The notes beneath the pieces were generated by a model. That model worked only from the letters and a program-made list of their open reading frames with translations. It did not search any database and was not told where the DNA came from. From an uncultured Marvinbryantia sp. (GTDB lineage Bacteria > Bacillota > Clostridia > Lachnospirales > Lachnospiraceae): 64,000 bases of DNA. Every line of letters starts with the position of its first letter. The stretch's first letter is position 1. The stretch is from NCBI GenBank assembly GCA_937915375.1, contig CALDMO010000043.1:76968-140967 (forward strand). Direction: 5' to 3'. Positions 6,785 through 16,165 of this stretch are shown one piece after another. The translations under genes and the position numbers were made by a program.

Positions 6785-8831
6785 GGTAATTCTATTTGCG
6801 GGAACAACAGAGGGACGACAGATAGCAGAATTTCTGGAAAAACAGGAGATTCCGGCATATGTTTGTGTGGCAACGGAGTATGGGGAGCAGCTTTTGCCGG
6901 AGGGAAAGTTTCTGGAAGTTTCCCATGAGCGTTTAAACAGAGAAGAAATGACAGCGTTGATCGCAGAAAAAGGATGTCCGCTTGTCATTGATGCCACACA
7001 TCCATACGCAGCGGAGGTGACAGAAAATATACGGGCTGCCTGTGATCAGAACAAAGCAGAGTACGTAAGGGTGTTGCGGGGCGGTGCGGAAGACGGAAAT
7101 TCCTTAAATGGAACAGGGGATATGTTTTCCGAAAGCAATACGGAAGAAAAAGGTGGAAGCGCGTGTCAGGATGTTGTGTACGCGGATGATGTCGAGGCGG
7201 CAGTTGCATATCTGGAACAGACACAGGGAAATATTCTTGTGACTACCGGAAGCAAAGAGGCAGCAAAATATACGAAGCTGACAGATTACAAAAATCGTGT
7301 ATATTTGCGGGTGCTCTCGCTGGCCAGCGTTGCCGCGCAGTGTGAAAAGCTGGGCTTTTCGGGCAGTCATCTGATTTGTATGCAGGGACCGTTTTCCACG
7401 GAATTAAATGCGGCGATGCTGAAACAGTGGAACTGCAGCTATCTGGTAACAAAACTCTCCGGCGCGGTCGGCGGTTTTCCGGAAAAAGCGGAGGCGGCCA
7501 GAAAGTGTGGCTGTACACTGCTTGTAATAGGCAGACCTTTACAGGAGTCTGGGATTTCTGTGATGGAATGCAGGCATTTTCTTTGTGAGAAATTTAAGTT
7601 GACATCAAAAGCGGAGATTTCACTGGTCGGTATTGGCATGGGAAATGCGGCTGTACGCACGGAGGAGGCATCTCGCGTGATCGCGGAGGCGCAGCTTCTG
7701 ATCGGCGCCAAGCGGATGTTAGACGCCTGCGTACATCCGGGACAAGATACTTATTGTGCGTATGACAGTGAAAAAATCGCCGCTTATATCAAAGAGCATC
7801 CGGAATATGAAAAAATTGCGGTCGTGCTTTCCGGGGATGTTGGATTTTACAGCGGAGCAAAAAAATTGCTTGACCGGCTGGGGGAAACGGTAAATGTAGT
7901 CTGCGGAATTTCTTCAGTGGCTTATTTTATGAGCCGTATTCAGAAATCCTGGGAGGATGTTTATTTAACCAGCGCGCACGGAAGAGGCGCGAATCTGATT
8001 GCTTTGCTGGGAAAGCATCAAAAGATATATTCTATTTTAGGGGAACAAAATGCGGTGGCAGAGTTGGCGAAAAAGCTGCTTTTTTATGGAATGAATCAGG
8101 TGCGGCTGTATGTCGGGGAACGTCTTTCCTATCCGGATGAGAAAATCAGCAGCGGCCGGGCAGAGGATTTTATTGAGTATGAGACGGATTCTCTGAGCGT
8201 GGTTTATCTGGAAAATCCGCTGCACGATGCGCGGACAACGCATGGCATTTCCGACACACAATTTATCCGTGACAGCGTGCCGATGACGAAAGAAGAAGTA
8301 CGCACGGTTTCTTTGTCGAAGCTGCGTTTAAAAGAGGATTCGATATGTTACGATATCGGAGCCGGAACTGGTTCTGTATCGATTGAGATGGCACTGCGCT
8401 GTGTATCAGGAAAAGTATATGCGATTGAGAAAAAACCGGAAGCGGTTCAGTTAATTCAAAAGAACAGACAGAAATTTGCTGCGGATCACCTGCAGATAAT
8501 CGAGGGAACAGCGCCGGAGGCGTTAGAAAGCTTAGAGGCGCCGACACATGCGTTTATCGGCGGTTCCTCGGGAAACATGGAAAAGATATTAGAAACATTG
8601 CTGCAAAAGAATCCGGCTGTGCGGATCGTAGTGAACTGCATTGCGCTGGAGAGCGTTTCGGAAGCTGTGCAGTGTATGAAAACGCTGCCGGTGACGGATG
8701 TGGAAATCGTACAGCTTTCTGTGAGCAGGGCAAAGACGGTAGGAAAGTATCATATGATGATGGGGGAAAACCCGATTTATATCGTTTCTTGCACAGGAGT
8801 GGGAAATGCAGTTAAGATATTAGGAATATAA
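6777..8831 (+). CDS. CbiJ-CbiE-CbiT fusion: precorrin-6A reductase, C5- and C15-methyltransferase/decarboxylase
   Basis: 684-residue protein made of three normally separate pathway enzymes. Residues 1-270 are CbiJ/CobK (VILFAGTTEGRQIAEFL; DATHPYAAEVTENI; TTGSKE), the reductase of cobalt-precorrin-6A. Residues from about 279 are CbiE (ISLVGIGMGN; VLSGDVGFYSGAKKL; GISSVAYF; LTSAHGRG). Residues from about 487 are CbiT, a Rossmann SAM enzyme (TKEEVR; YDIGAGTGSVSIEMA near 523; IGGSSGN). CbiET fusions are well known as CobL; adding CbiJ in front puts three consecutive-step activities on one chain. Residues 100-130 form a Gly/Ser/Glu-rich insertion in the CbiJ part. No internal stop or frameshift was seen. 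Confidence 0.92.
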   Translation: MCRVILFAGTTEGRQIAEFLEKQEIPAYVCVATEYGEQLLPEGKFLEVSHERLNREEMTALIAEKGCPLVIDATHPYAAEVTENIRAACDQNKAEYVRVLRGGAEDGNSLNGTGDMFSESNTEEKGGSACQDVVYADDVEAAVAYLEQTQGNILVTTGSKEAAKYTKLTDYKNRVYLRVLSLASVAAQCEKLGFSGSHLICMQGPFSTELNAAMLKQWNCSYLVTKLSGAVGGFPEKAEAARKCGCTLLVIGRPLQESGISVMECRHFLCEKFKLTSKAEISLVGIGMGNAAVRTEEASRVIAEAQLLIGAKRMLDACVHPGQDTYCAYDSEKIAAYIKEHPEYEKIAVVLSGDVGFYSGAKKLLDRLGETVNVVCGISSVAYFMSRIQKSWEDVYLTSAHGRGANLIALLGKHQKIYSILGEQNAVAELAKKLLFYGMNQVRLYVGERLSYPDEKISSGRAEDFIEYETDSLSVVYLENPLHDARTTHGISDTQFIRDSVPMTKEEVRTVSLSKLRLKEDSICYDIGAGTGSVSIEMALRCVSGKVYAIEKKPEAVQLIQKNRQKFAADHLQIIEGTAPEALESLEAPTHAFIGGSSGNMEKILETLLQKNPAVRIVVNCIALESVSEAVQCMKTLPVTDVEIVQLSVSRAKTVGKYHMMMGENPIYIVSCTGVGNAVKILGI

Positions 8832-8884
8832 GCAGCAGACAGTATTTGAGATACAGATATTTTAAAATTAAGAAGGAAAATAAA

Positions 8885-10282
8885 ATGGCAACACCTCGGA
8901 TTTTATTGACTGCGGGAGCCAGCGGCAGCGGCAAAACCCTGATTACCTGCGGTATATTACAAGCTTTAAAAAACAGAGGGCTGACGCCTGCATCCTTTAA
9001 GTGTGGACCGGATTATATTGATCCAATGTTTCACAGTAAGGTGATCGGCGTCAGATCCGGAAATCTGGACACTTTTTTTACAGATACGCAGACGGTTCGA
9101 TTTCTTTTGAAAAAAAACAGCAGAGACTGTGATCTGGCGGTGCTCGAAGGCGTAATGGGGTATTATGACGGTGTTGGAGGGACGACATCGCGCGCCAGTG
9201 CGTTTGATCTGGCAAAAAAGACAGAGACGCCGGCCGTGCTGATTGTAAACTGCAAAGGAATGAGCGTTTCTGTTTTACCCTATATCAAAGGTTTTCTGGA
9301 ATTTGAAAGAGACAGCTGGATTCGCGGTGTACTGCTGAACCAGATGTCCCCGATGCTGTATCCGCGCGTGAAAAAGATGATTGAGGAACAGCTCGGTATT
9401 TCTGTGTATGGTTATGTGCCGAAGGTGGAGGACTGTGTGATCGAGAGCCGTCATCTCGGGCTGGTATTGCCCGAAGAAGTGACGGATTTTCATGAAAAAT
9501 TGAAAAAACTGGCTGATATTTTGGAAAAGAGCGTGGATATAGACGGACTGTTAGCGCTGGCGGAGACAGCGCCGGAGCTGTGTGAAAGGGAATCTGGCAT
9601 ACAAAGATCAGAAACAGAGATGCCAAAAACTAAACGCATACGTATTGGACTGGCGCAGGATGAAGCTTTTTGCTTTATTTATAAAGAAAACCTTCAGCTG
9701 TTGGAAGAACTGGGAGCCGATCTGATTCCGTTTTCGCCTCTTCATGATGTACATATGCCGAAGCAGCTGGACGGTCTGTTGCTTTATGGCGGTTATCCGG
9801 AACTGTATGGAGATCAGCTGGAAGAAAACAGGTGGATGCGTCAGGAATTGAAAGAAGCGCTTCTGGCCGGACTTCCGGTTATGGCAGAGTGTGGAGGATT
9901 TATGTACCTGCATGATACGTTTGAGGATATGCAGGGGAAAAAATGCCGGGGACTTGGTATCATAGAAGGGGACGCTTACCGTACAGACAGATTATCGCGC
10001 TTCGGATATATTGAGGCAAACAGCAGACAGAAACAGGTTTTCGGAAAAGAAATCGGGAGCTGCCCGGCGCATGAATTTCACTATTTTGATTCTACCAACT
10101 GCGGAACAGACTTTTACGCGAAAAAGCCGGAAAGCAGCCGGGGATGGGAATGCATACATGCGACGGACACTATGCTGGCCGGATTTCCGCATTTTTATTA
10201 TTGTGGGAATCCCAGACTGGCAGAGGCATTTATCGAGCGCTGTTATAAACACAAAGCGGTGCGTCAGGAGAGAGAAGGATAA
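8885..10282 (+). CDS. cbiA: Cobyrinate a,c-diamide synthase
   Basis: 465 residues. CbiA amidates the a and c side chains of cobyrinate using glutamine and ATP. Seen: P-loop GASGSGKTLITCGIL near the N-terminus, FKCGPDYIDPMFH, VLEGVMGYYDGVGG, and a C-terminal class I glutaminase-like domain with the nucleophile in MAECGGFMYL and the late EFHYFDS histidine. The ATG at 8885 follows AAGAAGGA at 7 bases; an in-frame ATG at 8846 lacks a site and adds unconserved residues. Next gene begins 4 bases after the stop. Confidence 0.94.
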   Translation: MATPRILLTAGASGSGKTLITCGILQALKNRGLTPASFKCGPDYIDPMFHSKVIGVRSGNLDTFFTDTQTVRFLLKKNSRDCDLAVLEGVMGYYDGVGGTTSRASAFDLAKKTETPAVLIVNCKGMSVSVLPYIKGFLEFERDSWIRGVLLNQMSPMLYPRVKKMIEEQLGISVYGYVPKVEDCVIESRHLGLVLPEEVTDFHEKLKKLADILEKSVDIDGLLALAETAPELCERESGIQRSETEMPKTKRIRIGLAQDEAFCFIYKENLQLLEELGADLIPFSPLHDVHMPKQLDGLLLYGGYPELYGDQLEENRWMRQELKEALLAGLPVMAECGGFMYLHDTFEDMQGKKCRGLGIIEGDAYRTDRLSRFGYIEANSRQKQVFGKEIGSCPAHEFHYFDSTNCGTDFYAKKPESSRGWECIHATDTMLAGFPHFYYCGNPRLAEAFIERCYKHKAVRQEREG

Positions 10283-10286
10283 CAAA

Positions 10287-11267
10287 ATGATGAGATGGAC
10301 AACAATAGCCCTCATACTGGGGTTTCTTGCGGATCTGCTTTTTGGCGATCCCCGATGGCTGTATCATCCGGTACGGCTGATCGGTACGGCAATCACCTTT
10401 CTGGAAAAACGGCTGCGCAGCCTTTTTCCGAAAACTGAAAAAGGAGAGTATGCGGCAGGCTGTGTGCTGGTAATCGGGATTTGTCTGTTTAGTGCGGCAA
10501 TTCCGCTTTTAGTGCTGAAGATCGCGTTTCGTATTCATACATTTGCGGGAATTGCGGCAGAGGCTTTTCTTTGTTATCAGATGCTGGCGGTGAAATCTTT
10601 AAAGACAGAGAGTATGCGGGTGTATCGTGAACTGAAGAAAAACAATCTGGAGGGCGCAAGATATGCGGTTTCCATGATTGTCGGAAGAGATACTGCGTCG
10701 CTGGATGAAGCAGGGGTGACGAAAGCGGCCGTGGAGACCGTGGCAGAAAATACTTCGGACGGCATTATTGCGCCGTTGTTTTATATGGCGATCGGCGGAC
10801 CGGTACTGATGTGGATTTATAAGGGAATCAACACGATGGATTCCATGATTGCTTATAAAAATGAGAAGTATCTTCACTTTGGAAGATGTGCGGCAAAGTT
10901 GGATGATCTGGCAAATTTCCTTCCGGCGCGTCTCTCTGCCATTTTTATGATACTGGGGGCATTTCTGGCAGATTATAACGGTAAAAATGCAGCGAAGATT
11001 TTTAAAAGAGACCGGTTTAACCACGCAAGTCCAAATTCGGCGCAGACAGAAGCAGTGATGGCAGGGGCCTTGGAAATCCAGCTGGCGGGAAATGCGTTTT
11101 ATTTTGGCAAGCTATATGAAAAGCCGACGATCGGAGATGCCATCCGATCAGTACAGTATGAGGATATTCGAAAGGCAAATCAGCTTTTGTATGTGAGCGC
11201 TGCGCTTGCTGCCGTGACATTTGCGGCGGTAAGGCAGATCATATGGATACTCTGCGTATATTCGTGA
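10287..11267 (+). CDS. cbiB: Adenosylcobinamide-phosphate synthase
   Basis: 326-residue membrane protein that attaches aminopropanol (phosphate) to adenosylcobyric acid. Seen: LADLLFGDPRWLYHPVRLIG at the N-terminus, AVETVAENTSDGIIAPLFY, NTMDSMIAYKNEKY and FGRCAAKLDDLANFLPAR; all are CbiB/CobD family signatures. ATGATG gives two possible starts, 10287 and 10290; GAGAGAAGGA lies upstream. It comes just before the aminopropanol-phosphate producer CobD, so the two steps are encoded side by side. Confidence 0.94.
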   Translation: MMRWTTIALILGFLADLLFGDPRWLYHPVRLIGTAITFLEKRLRSLFPKTEKGEYAAGCVLVIGICLFSAAIPLLVLKIAFRIHTFAGIAAEAFLCYQMLAVKSLKTESMRVYRELKKNNLEGARYAVSMIVGRDTASLDEAGVTKAAVETVAENTSDGIIAPLFYMAIGGPVLMWIYKGINTMDSMIAYKNEKYLHFGRCAAKLDDLANFLPARLSAIFMILGAFLADYNGKNAAKIFKRDRFNHASPNSAQTEAVMAGALEIQLAGNAFYFGKLYEKPTIGDAIRSVQYEDIRKANQLLYVSAALAAVTFAAVRQIIWILCVYS

Positions 11268-11308
11268 GAAAATTCTTTCAAAAAGGATTACAACAAAGGA
11301 GCAGCTTT

Positions 11309-12364
11309 ATGAAAAAATATATTCACGGTGGCGATATTTATCGTTATCCGGGTGTTCTGGATTTTTCAGTGAACTGCAATCCGTACGGAATGCCGGACGG
11401 CGTGAAAAAAGCAGTAATAGAGGGATTGAATCAGGCGGAATGTTATCCGGATGTGAATTGTATACGATTAAGAAAAGCCATCGGCGAGGCAGAAAAGATT
11501 CCGCAGGAACAGATCATCTGTGGAAATGGGGCGGCAGAACTGATTTTTGCGCTGGTATTTGCCTTAAAGCCGAAAAAAGCGCTGCTGATGGCGCCGACGT
11601 TTGCAGAATATCAGCAGGCATTGGAGGCGGTCGGCTGCGAGGTCTGTTACGCATGGTTGAAAAAAGAAAATGGTTTTGTTCCGGACGAGGAGATTATCGA
11701 ACAGATTTCCGAAGAAACGGATCTGGTATTTTTCTGCAACCCGAATAATCCGACCGGAGTGGCGTCAGAACGCGTTTATGTGAGGCGACTGGCCGACAGG
11801 TGTCGGTCGTACGGCGCTTTTCTGGTACTGGATGAGTGTTTTATTGATTTCCTGGAACAGCCGGAACAGTATACGATGAAGGCATTTTTAAATGAATTTC
11901 CGGGGATATTTTTACTGAAAGCGTTTACAAAAAAATATGCTATGCCTGGGCTGCGCCTGGGATACGGATTCTGCAGTGATGAGCAGATTTTGGAAAAAAC
12001 GGCGGCAGTTATGCAGCCCTGGAATGTTTCTGCGCTAGCACAGGAGGCAGGAATCGCTGCCTTAAAGGAAACGGCATATGTGCGGGAAACCTTAGAAAAA
12101 ATACGCGGGCAGCGAAAGATTCTGATCGAAGGGCTGAAACAGTTTGGCTGCAGGGTATACGCGTCTGAGGCAAATTATATCTTTTTTCAGGGACCGAAGC
12201 AGTTGGCAAAGAAATGCCTGGAATATGGTATTCTGATTCGCGACTGCAGCAATTATGAGGGACTCTCAGAGGGCTTTTATCGGATCGCCGTGCGTAAACC
12301 GGAAGAAAACCAGATGTTTTTGGCAACGCTGCGGACGATCATAGAGACGAAAGGTGGGAAATAA
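11309..12364 (+). CDS. cobD: L-threonine-O-3-phosphate decarboxylase
   Basis: 351-residue PLP enzyme of the class II aminotransferase fold. It decarboxylates threonine phosphate to aminopropanol phosphate, the linker of the nucleotide loop. Seen: YIHGGDIYRYPGVLDFSVNCNPYG, the typical N-terminus; FCNPNNPTG; LDECFIDF with the Asp binding the PLP pyridine; and LLKAFTKKYAMPGLRLGYG with the PLP lysine. The ATG at 11309 is set by AAAGGAG 6 bases upstream; the longer in-frame reading starts inside cbiB. A histidinol-phosphate aminotransferase is the main alternative, but HGGD and the context favour CobD. Confidence 0.9.
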   Translation: MKKYIHGGDIYRYPGVLDFSVNCNPYGMPDGVKKAVIEGLNQAECYPDVNCIRLRKAIGEAEKIPQEQIICGNGAAELIFALVFALKPKKALLMAPTFAEYQQALEAVGCEVCYAWLKKENGFVPDEEIIEQISEETDLVFFCNPNNPTGVASERVYVRRLADRCRSYGAFLVLDECFIDFLEQPEQYTMKAFLNEFPGIFLLKAFTKKYAMPGLRLGYGFCSDEQILEKTAAVMQPWNVSALAQEAGIAALKETAYVRETLEKIRGQRKILIEGLKQFGCRVYASEANYIFFQGPKQLAKKCLEYGILIRDCSNYEGLSEGFYRIAVRKPEENQMFLATLRTIIETKGGK

Positions 12365-12366
12365 TA

Positions 12367-13875
12367 GTGGCAAAAGCGATTATGATACAGGGAACAATGT
12401 CAAATGCGGGAAAGAGCCTGCTTGCGGCGGGACTTTGCCGTATTTTCAGACAGGATGGTTACCGCGTGGCGCCGTTTAAATCACAAAATATGGCGCTGAA
12501 TTCTTTTATCACAGAGGAAGGCCTTGAGATGGGACGAGCTCAGGTCATGCAGGCAGAGTCAGCTGGGATCAAGCCGTCTGTTTTGATGAATCCGATTTTA
12601 TTAAAACCGACCAACGATGTCGGCAGTCAGGTGATCGTGAACGGAGAAGTGTTGGGAACGATGAGTGCCCGGGAGTATTTCAAATATAAAAAGCAGCTGA
12701 TTCCAAAGGTGATGGAGGCGTATCACAAGCTGGCAGAGGAGTATGATATTATTGTGATCGAGGGTGCGGGAAGTCCGGCGGAAATTAATTTAAAACGGGA
12801 AGATATCGTAAATATGGGTATGGCAAAGCAGGCAAAAGCGCCGGTGCTTTTGGTCGGGGATATCGACCGCGGCGGTGTGTTTGCCCAGCTTGTCGGGACT
12901 GTTTGGCTGCTGGAAGAGGACGAACAGAAGATGATAAAGGGCATGATCATTAACAAATTTCGCGGTGACAAGACAATTTTGGAACCGGGTGTGGCTGCGC
13001 TTGAGGAAAAAACAAAAATTCCGGTTGTCGGCGTAGCGCCTTATATGGAACTTGAGGTGGACGATGAGGATAGTTTGACGGAACGTTTTTCTGGACAGCA
13101 GGAGGTCGGTCTGATCGATATTGCTGTGATCCGTCTGCCGCGTATTTCTAATTTTACAGATTTCAACGCGCTTGAGATTATCCCGGGCGTTTCTGTTCGT
13201 TATGTAAAGAGTGTGCAGGAGCTGAAAAATCCGGACATGATTATTTTGCCGGGAACGAAAAATACGATGGAGGATCTTCTGTGGATGCGTCAAAATGGAC
13301 TGGAGGCGGCCGTTTTGAAAAAAGCAGCGGAACAAAAAGTAATTTTCGGTATTTGCGGCGGTTATCAGATGTTGGGAGAAACACTTTCTGATCCGCAGCA
13401 TGTAGAGGCGGGCGGCGAGATGAAAGGTATTGGCCTTTTGTCGGTAGACACGACGTTTACCGCTTCTAAGACGCGCACGCGTGTGCAGGGAACATTTACC
13501 GGAACGGACGGCATTTTGAAAAATCTGGAAGGTACGCCGCTGGAAGGGTACGAGATTCATATGGGGGAAAGTACCTTAAAAGAGGACGCACGCAGTTTCA
13601 CAGAGATCACAGACATGGTTGCAGGGAATTCAAAATCGGACGGCGCATATTGCGGCAATGTATATGGTACATATGTACATGGTGTGTTCGATTGCGAAGA
13701 GGTGGCAAAGAAGATCGTGGGAGCGCTTGGAGAGCGGAAAGGAATTGATGTTTCAGAAATGACCGGCATGGATCTGGCAGCGTTTAAAGAAACACAGTAT
13801 GATAAACTGGCGCAGGGACTGCGGGAACATCTCGATATGAAAAAAATCTATGAGATTCTTGAGGCGGGTATTTAA
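12367..13875 (+). CDS. cbiP: Cobyric acid synthase
   Basis: 502 residues, also called CobQ. It amidates the b, d, e and g side chains of adenosyl-cobyrinate a,c-diamide. Seen: P-loop IQGTMSNAGKSLLAAGLCR, FKSQNMALNSFIT, LLKPTNDVGSQVI, DIDRGGVFAQL, and a glutaminase-like domain with FGICGGYQMLG nucleophile Cys and the GTYVHGVF histidine. The start is GTG at 12367 with AGGTGGG about 9 bases before; the gene begins 2 bases after cobD. Confidence 0.94.
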   Translation: MAKAIMIQGTMSNAGKSLLAAGLCRIFRQDGYRVAPFKSQNMALNSFITEEGLEMGRAQVMQAESAGIKPSVLMNPILLKPTNDVGSQVIVNGEVLGTMSAREYFKYKKQLIPKVMEAYHKLAEEYDIIVIEGAGSPAEINLKREDIVNMGMAKQAKAPVLLVGDIDRGGVFAQLVGTVWLLEEDEQKMIKGMIINKFRGDKTILEPGVAALEEKTKIPVVGVAPYMELEVDDEDSLTERFSGQQEVGLIDIAVIRLPRISNFTDFNALEIIPGVSVRYVKSVQELKNPDMIILPGTKNTMEDLLWMRQNGLEAAVLKKAAEQKVIFGICGGYQMLGETLSDPQHVEAGGEMKGIGLLSVDTTFTASKTRTRVQGTFTGTDGILKNLEGTPLEGYEIHMGESTLKEDARSFTEITDMVAGNSKSDGAYCGNVYGTYVHGVFDCEEVAKKIVGALGERKGIDVSEMTGMDLAAFKETQYDKLAQGLREHLDMKKIYEILEAGI

Positions 13876-13946
13876 GGAGTCTGAAAAAACACGGCTGAAA
13901 AAGCAGGCTGTGCACAGCAGGAACAGATGGAAAGGCAGGTTAGGAT

Positions 13947-14582
13947 ATGAAAATACAGTTGGAAAAAGTAGAGCCGCGGGAAATTGAGGCCAGAAGTTTT
14001 GAAATCATTACGGAGGAACTGGGAGAAAAAAAGCTGATTCCGGGAACAGAGCCGATTGTGAAACGGTGTATCCATACAAGCGCGGATTTCGAGTACGCGG
14101 ACAGCCTCTGTTTTTCAGACGGAGCAGTGGAGGCAGCTTTGGAAGCGATTCGAAACGGTGCTTCGATCGTGACGGATACCCAGATGGCAAAAGCTGGTAT
14201 TAATAAGAAAACGCTGGCGAAATATGGCGGCGAGGTGTATTGTTTTATGTCTGATGAAGATGTGGCTGAACAGGCAAAGAAATCCGGCAGTACCAGAGCA
14301 GCCGCCAGTATGGAAAAGGCGGCGGCGCTTGATAAGCCAGTGATTTTTGCAATCGGTAACGCGCCTACTGCGCTGATAAGGCTCTACGAGCTGATACAGG
14401 AACAAAAGATTACTCCACATTTGATCATCGGTGTTCCGGTCGGTTTTGTAAATGTCGTGCAGTCCAAGGAACTGATCATGGAAACGGATGTGCCGTATAT
14501 TGTAGCCAGAGGCAGAAAAGGGGGAAGTAATATTGCGGCCTGCATCTGCAATGCGCTTTTGTATATGCTTGACAGAAATTAA
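13947..14582 (+). CDS. cbiC: Cobalt-precorrin-8 methylmutase
   Basis: 211 residues. CbiC moves the C11 methyl group to C12 to form cobyrinate. Seen: IEARSFEII, KRCIHTSADFEYADSL with the catalytic His of the family, GASIVTDTQMAKAGIN, FAIGNAPTALIRL and the C-terminal ARGRKGGSNIAAAIC-like motif. It is separated from cbiP by 71 bases that hold no recognisable element, and it closes the first riboswitch operon; a new promoter and riboswitch begin 10 bases after its stop. Confidence 0.94.
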   Translation: MKIQLEKVEPREIEARSFEIITEELGEKKLIPGTEPIVKRCIHTSADFEYADSLCFSDGAVEAALEAIRNGASIVTDTQMAKAGINKKTLAKYGGEVYCFMSDEDVAEQAKKSGSTRAAASMEKAAALDKPVIFAIGNAPTALIRLYELIQEQKITPHLIIGVPVGFVNVVQSKELIMETDVPYIVARGRKGGSNIAACICNALLYMLDRN

Positions 14583-14591
14583 GATTTTTGC

Positions 14592-14620
14592 TTGTAACTT
14601 TGATTATATGGTGTTATACT
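14592..14620 (+). promoter_or_regulatory. SigA-type promoter for the cbiK leader
   Basis: TTGTAA at 14592-14597 and TATACT at 14615-14620 with a 17-base spacer. It makes the cbiK-ABC unit independent of the upstream cbi operon. Confidence 0.7.
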
Positions 14621-14639
14621 AAATGAGAAATTGAATATA

Positions 14640-14845
14640 GAAAGCAAACGGTGCCGATGCAGACGGAATAATCTTTTCTGTGTTGGTTAAAAGGGAAACA
14701 GGTGTAAATCCTGTACGATCTCGTCACTGTAAACAAGGAGCGCTGGCCATGTGTAAGACCGATATACTTCGGAAAACACATCCACTGGGAAACCGGGAAG
14801 GAGGCCTGTTGCGTTGAGCTGTAAGTCAGGAAACCTGCCGATTGC
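14640..14845 (+). promoter_or_regulatory. Cobalamin riboswitch upstream of cbiK
   Basis: Clear match to the long-form cobalamin aptamer: GGGAAACAGGTGTAAATCCTGT-like core at 14693-14714, TCACTGTAA at 14724-14732 and the B12 box AAGTCAGGAAACCTGCC at 14823-14839. Together with its promoter and terminator it fills most of the 500-base gap between cbiC and cbiK. High cobalamin should repress the exported chelatase and ABC importer downstream. Confidence 0.95.
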
Positions 14846-14909
14846 TGGTACGGGAATAATGTTATTCCAGATCACGAGTAATTGATTGTGCCATAGAAAA
14901 ATATCATTC

Positions 14910-14942
14910 AGATCTTTTACTCAGCGGTAAAGGATCTTTTTT
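14910..14942 (+). terminator. Riboswitch expression-platform terminator
   Basis: 11-bp stem 14910-14920 with 14927-14937 (one G-U pair), loop TCAGCG, then a short T run at 14938-14942. Position between aptamer and cbiK fits attenuation. The 140 bases from here to cbiK hold only the ribosome site. Confidence 0.82.
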
Positions 14943-15083
14943 GTTGTGAAAAAGACTGGTCTTTGCGCTGAAAATTTGTTTGATGGGATCATGACGATAT
15001 TCCTGTACTTATGTATGCTGATGCAAATTTTAAAATACATCAGAGGAAAGATAAACGTCTTATCTGAAAAAGGAGGAAAAATC

Positions 15084-16076
15084 ATGAAAAGAAAAGTATT
15101 CAGAACAGTATTGGCAGGTGTAAGTCTGAGCACGGCGCTGACAATGGGAGCAGCTGCGGCGCAGGCGGAGGAAACGACAGAGACAGTGGAAACAGAAGCA
15201 GCCCAGACGGAAGCGGGGGCGGATGAAGAGGATTACACAACAGGTGATGCGTCTCTGGATAATATCAGAAATCAGGATGAGATCGGTGAGAACGAGCTTC
15301 TGGTTATGAGTTTCGGAACAAGCTTCAATGACAGCAGACGGCTGACGATAGGAGCAATTGAAGACGCGATTGAAAAAGCGCTTCCGGACTGGTCCGTCAG
15401 ACGTGGTTTTACCGCGAATATTGTAATCGATCATATTGAACGCAGAGACGGATATCACATTGATGATATTAACGAGGCTTTGGACCGCGCAGTTGACAAT
15501 GGCGTAAAAAATCTTGTTGTTCAGCCAACACATTTGATGAATGGCATTGAGTATGAGGAAGTGACCGGTAAGCTGGCAGAATATGCAGACAGCTTTGAAA
15601 AAGTGGCAGTCGGTGAACCGCTTCTGACGTCAGACGAAGACTTTGATATCGTTGCAGATGCGATCGTGGAAGCAACTGCAGATTATGATGACGGTGAGAC
15701 GGCGATCTGCTTTATGGGACACGGTACCGAACATGAGGCAAACGCGGTTTACCAGAAAATGCAGGATATTCTGACAGAAAAAGGTAAGACAAATTATTTT
15801 GTCGGTACGGTAGAAGGCGCGCCGACACTGGATGATGTCCTTTCAGCAGTGCAGGCGGGTGAGTACAAAAAAGTAGTGCTCAGACCATTGATGGTAGTAG
15901 CGGGAGACCATGCAAATAATGATATGGCAGGTGACGAAGAAGGAACCTGGAAGAATGTGTTTGAAGAAGCCGGCTATGAAGTGGACGTAGTTCTTGAAGG
16001 GCTTGGTCAGATTCCGGCAATTCAGGATCTGTATGTGGCACATGCACAGGCGGCGGTTGAATCACTGGCAGAGTAA
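15084..16076 (+). CDS. cbiK: Exported CbiK-type cobaltochelatase
   Basis: 330 residues. CbiK inserts cobalt into sirohydrochlorin, or a related metal into a tetrapyrrole. Seen: a signal peptide (KRKxxR, hydrophobic residues 9-25, cleavage likely after AQA at 28), a Thr/Glu-rich linker to about residue 60, then the chelatase: LLVMSFGTSFNDSRR, QPTHLMNG (His150), FMGHGTEHEAN (His213, His217), GTVEGAPT and VVAGDHANNDMAGD (His276). Metal-binding histidines are kept. AGGAGG precedes the ATG; a longer in-frame reading through the leader is unlikely. No lipobox Cys or LPXTG. Extracytoplasmic CbiK is known in Desulfovibrio. Export conflicts with a role in the first cytoplasmic B12 step. Confidence 0.9.
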   Translation: MKRKVFRTVLAGVSLSTALTMGAAAAQAEETTETVETEAAQTEAGADEEDYTTGDASLDNIRNQDEIGENELLVMSFGTSFNDSRRLTIGAIEDAIEKALPDWSVRRGFTANIVIDHIERRDGYHIDDINEALDRAVDNGVKNLVVQPTHLMNGIEYEEVTGKLAEYADSFEKVAVGEPLLTSDEDFDIVADAIVEATADYDDGETAICFMGHGTEHEANAVYQKMQDILTEKGKTNYFVGTVEGAPTLDDVLSAVQAGEYKKVVLRPLMVVAGDHANNDMAGDEEGTWKNVFEEAGYEVDVVLEGLGQIPAIQDLYVAHAQAAVESLAE

Positions 16077-16097
16077 GAGGGGGTTTGCTGGTAATAG

Positions 16098-16128
16098 ACG
16101 AAGCGGAAAATGATTTCCGCTTCGTTTC
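16098..16128 (+). terminator. Strong hairpin after cbiK (possible partial terminator or processing site)
   Basis: Perfect 12-bp stem, 16098-16109 with 16114-16125, loop ATGA, followed by only TTTC. The weak T run suggests leaky termination or an RNA-stability element that could set the chelatase level above the downstream transporter. Confidence 0.55.
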
Positions 16129-16165
16129 AAAAGAAGAAAGAAACGGATAAGAAGAGGAGACGAAC

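Noticed and set aside
12790..13560. 256-codon minus-strand open frame
   Set aside because: Lies fully inside cbiP, which has clear family motifs; composition (His/Arg/Phe/Leu rich) is typical of an antisense shadow.
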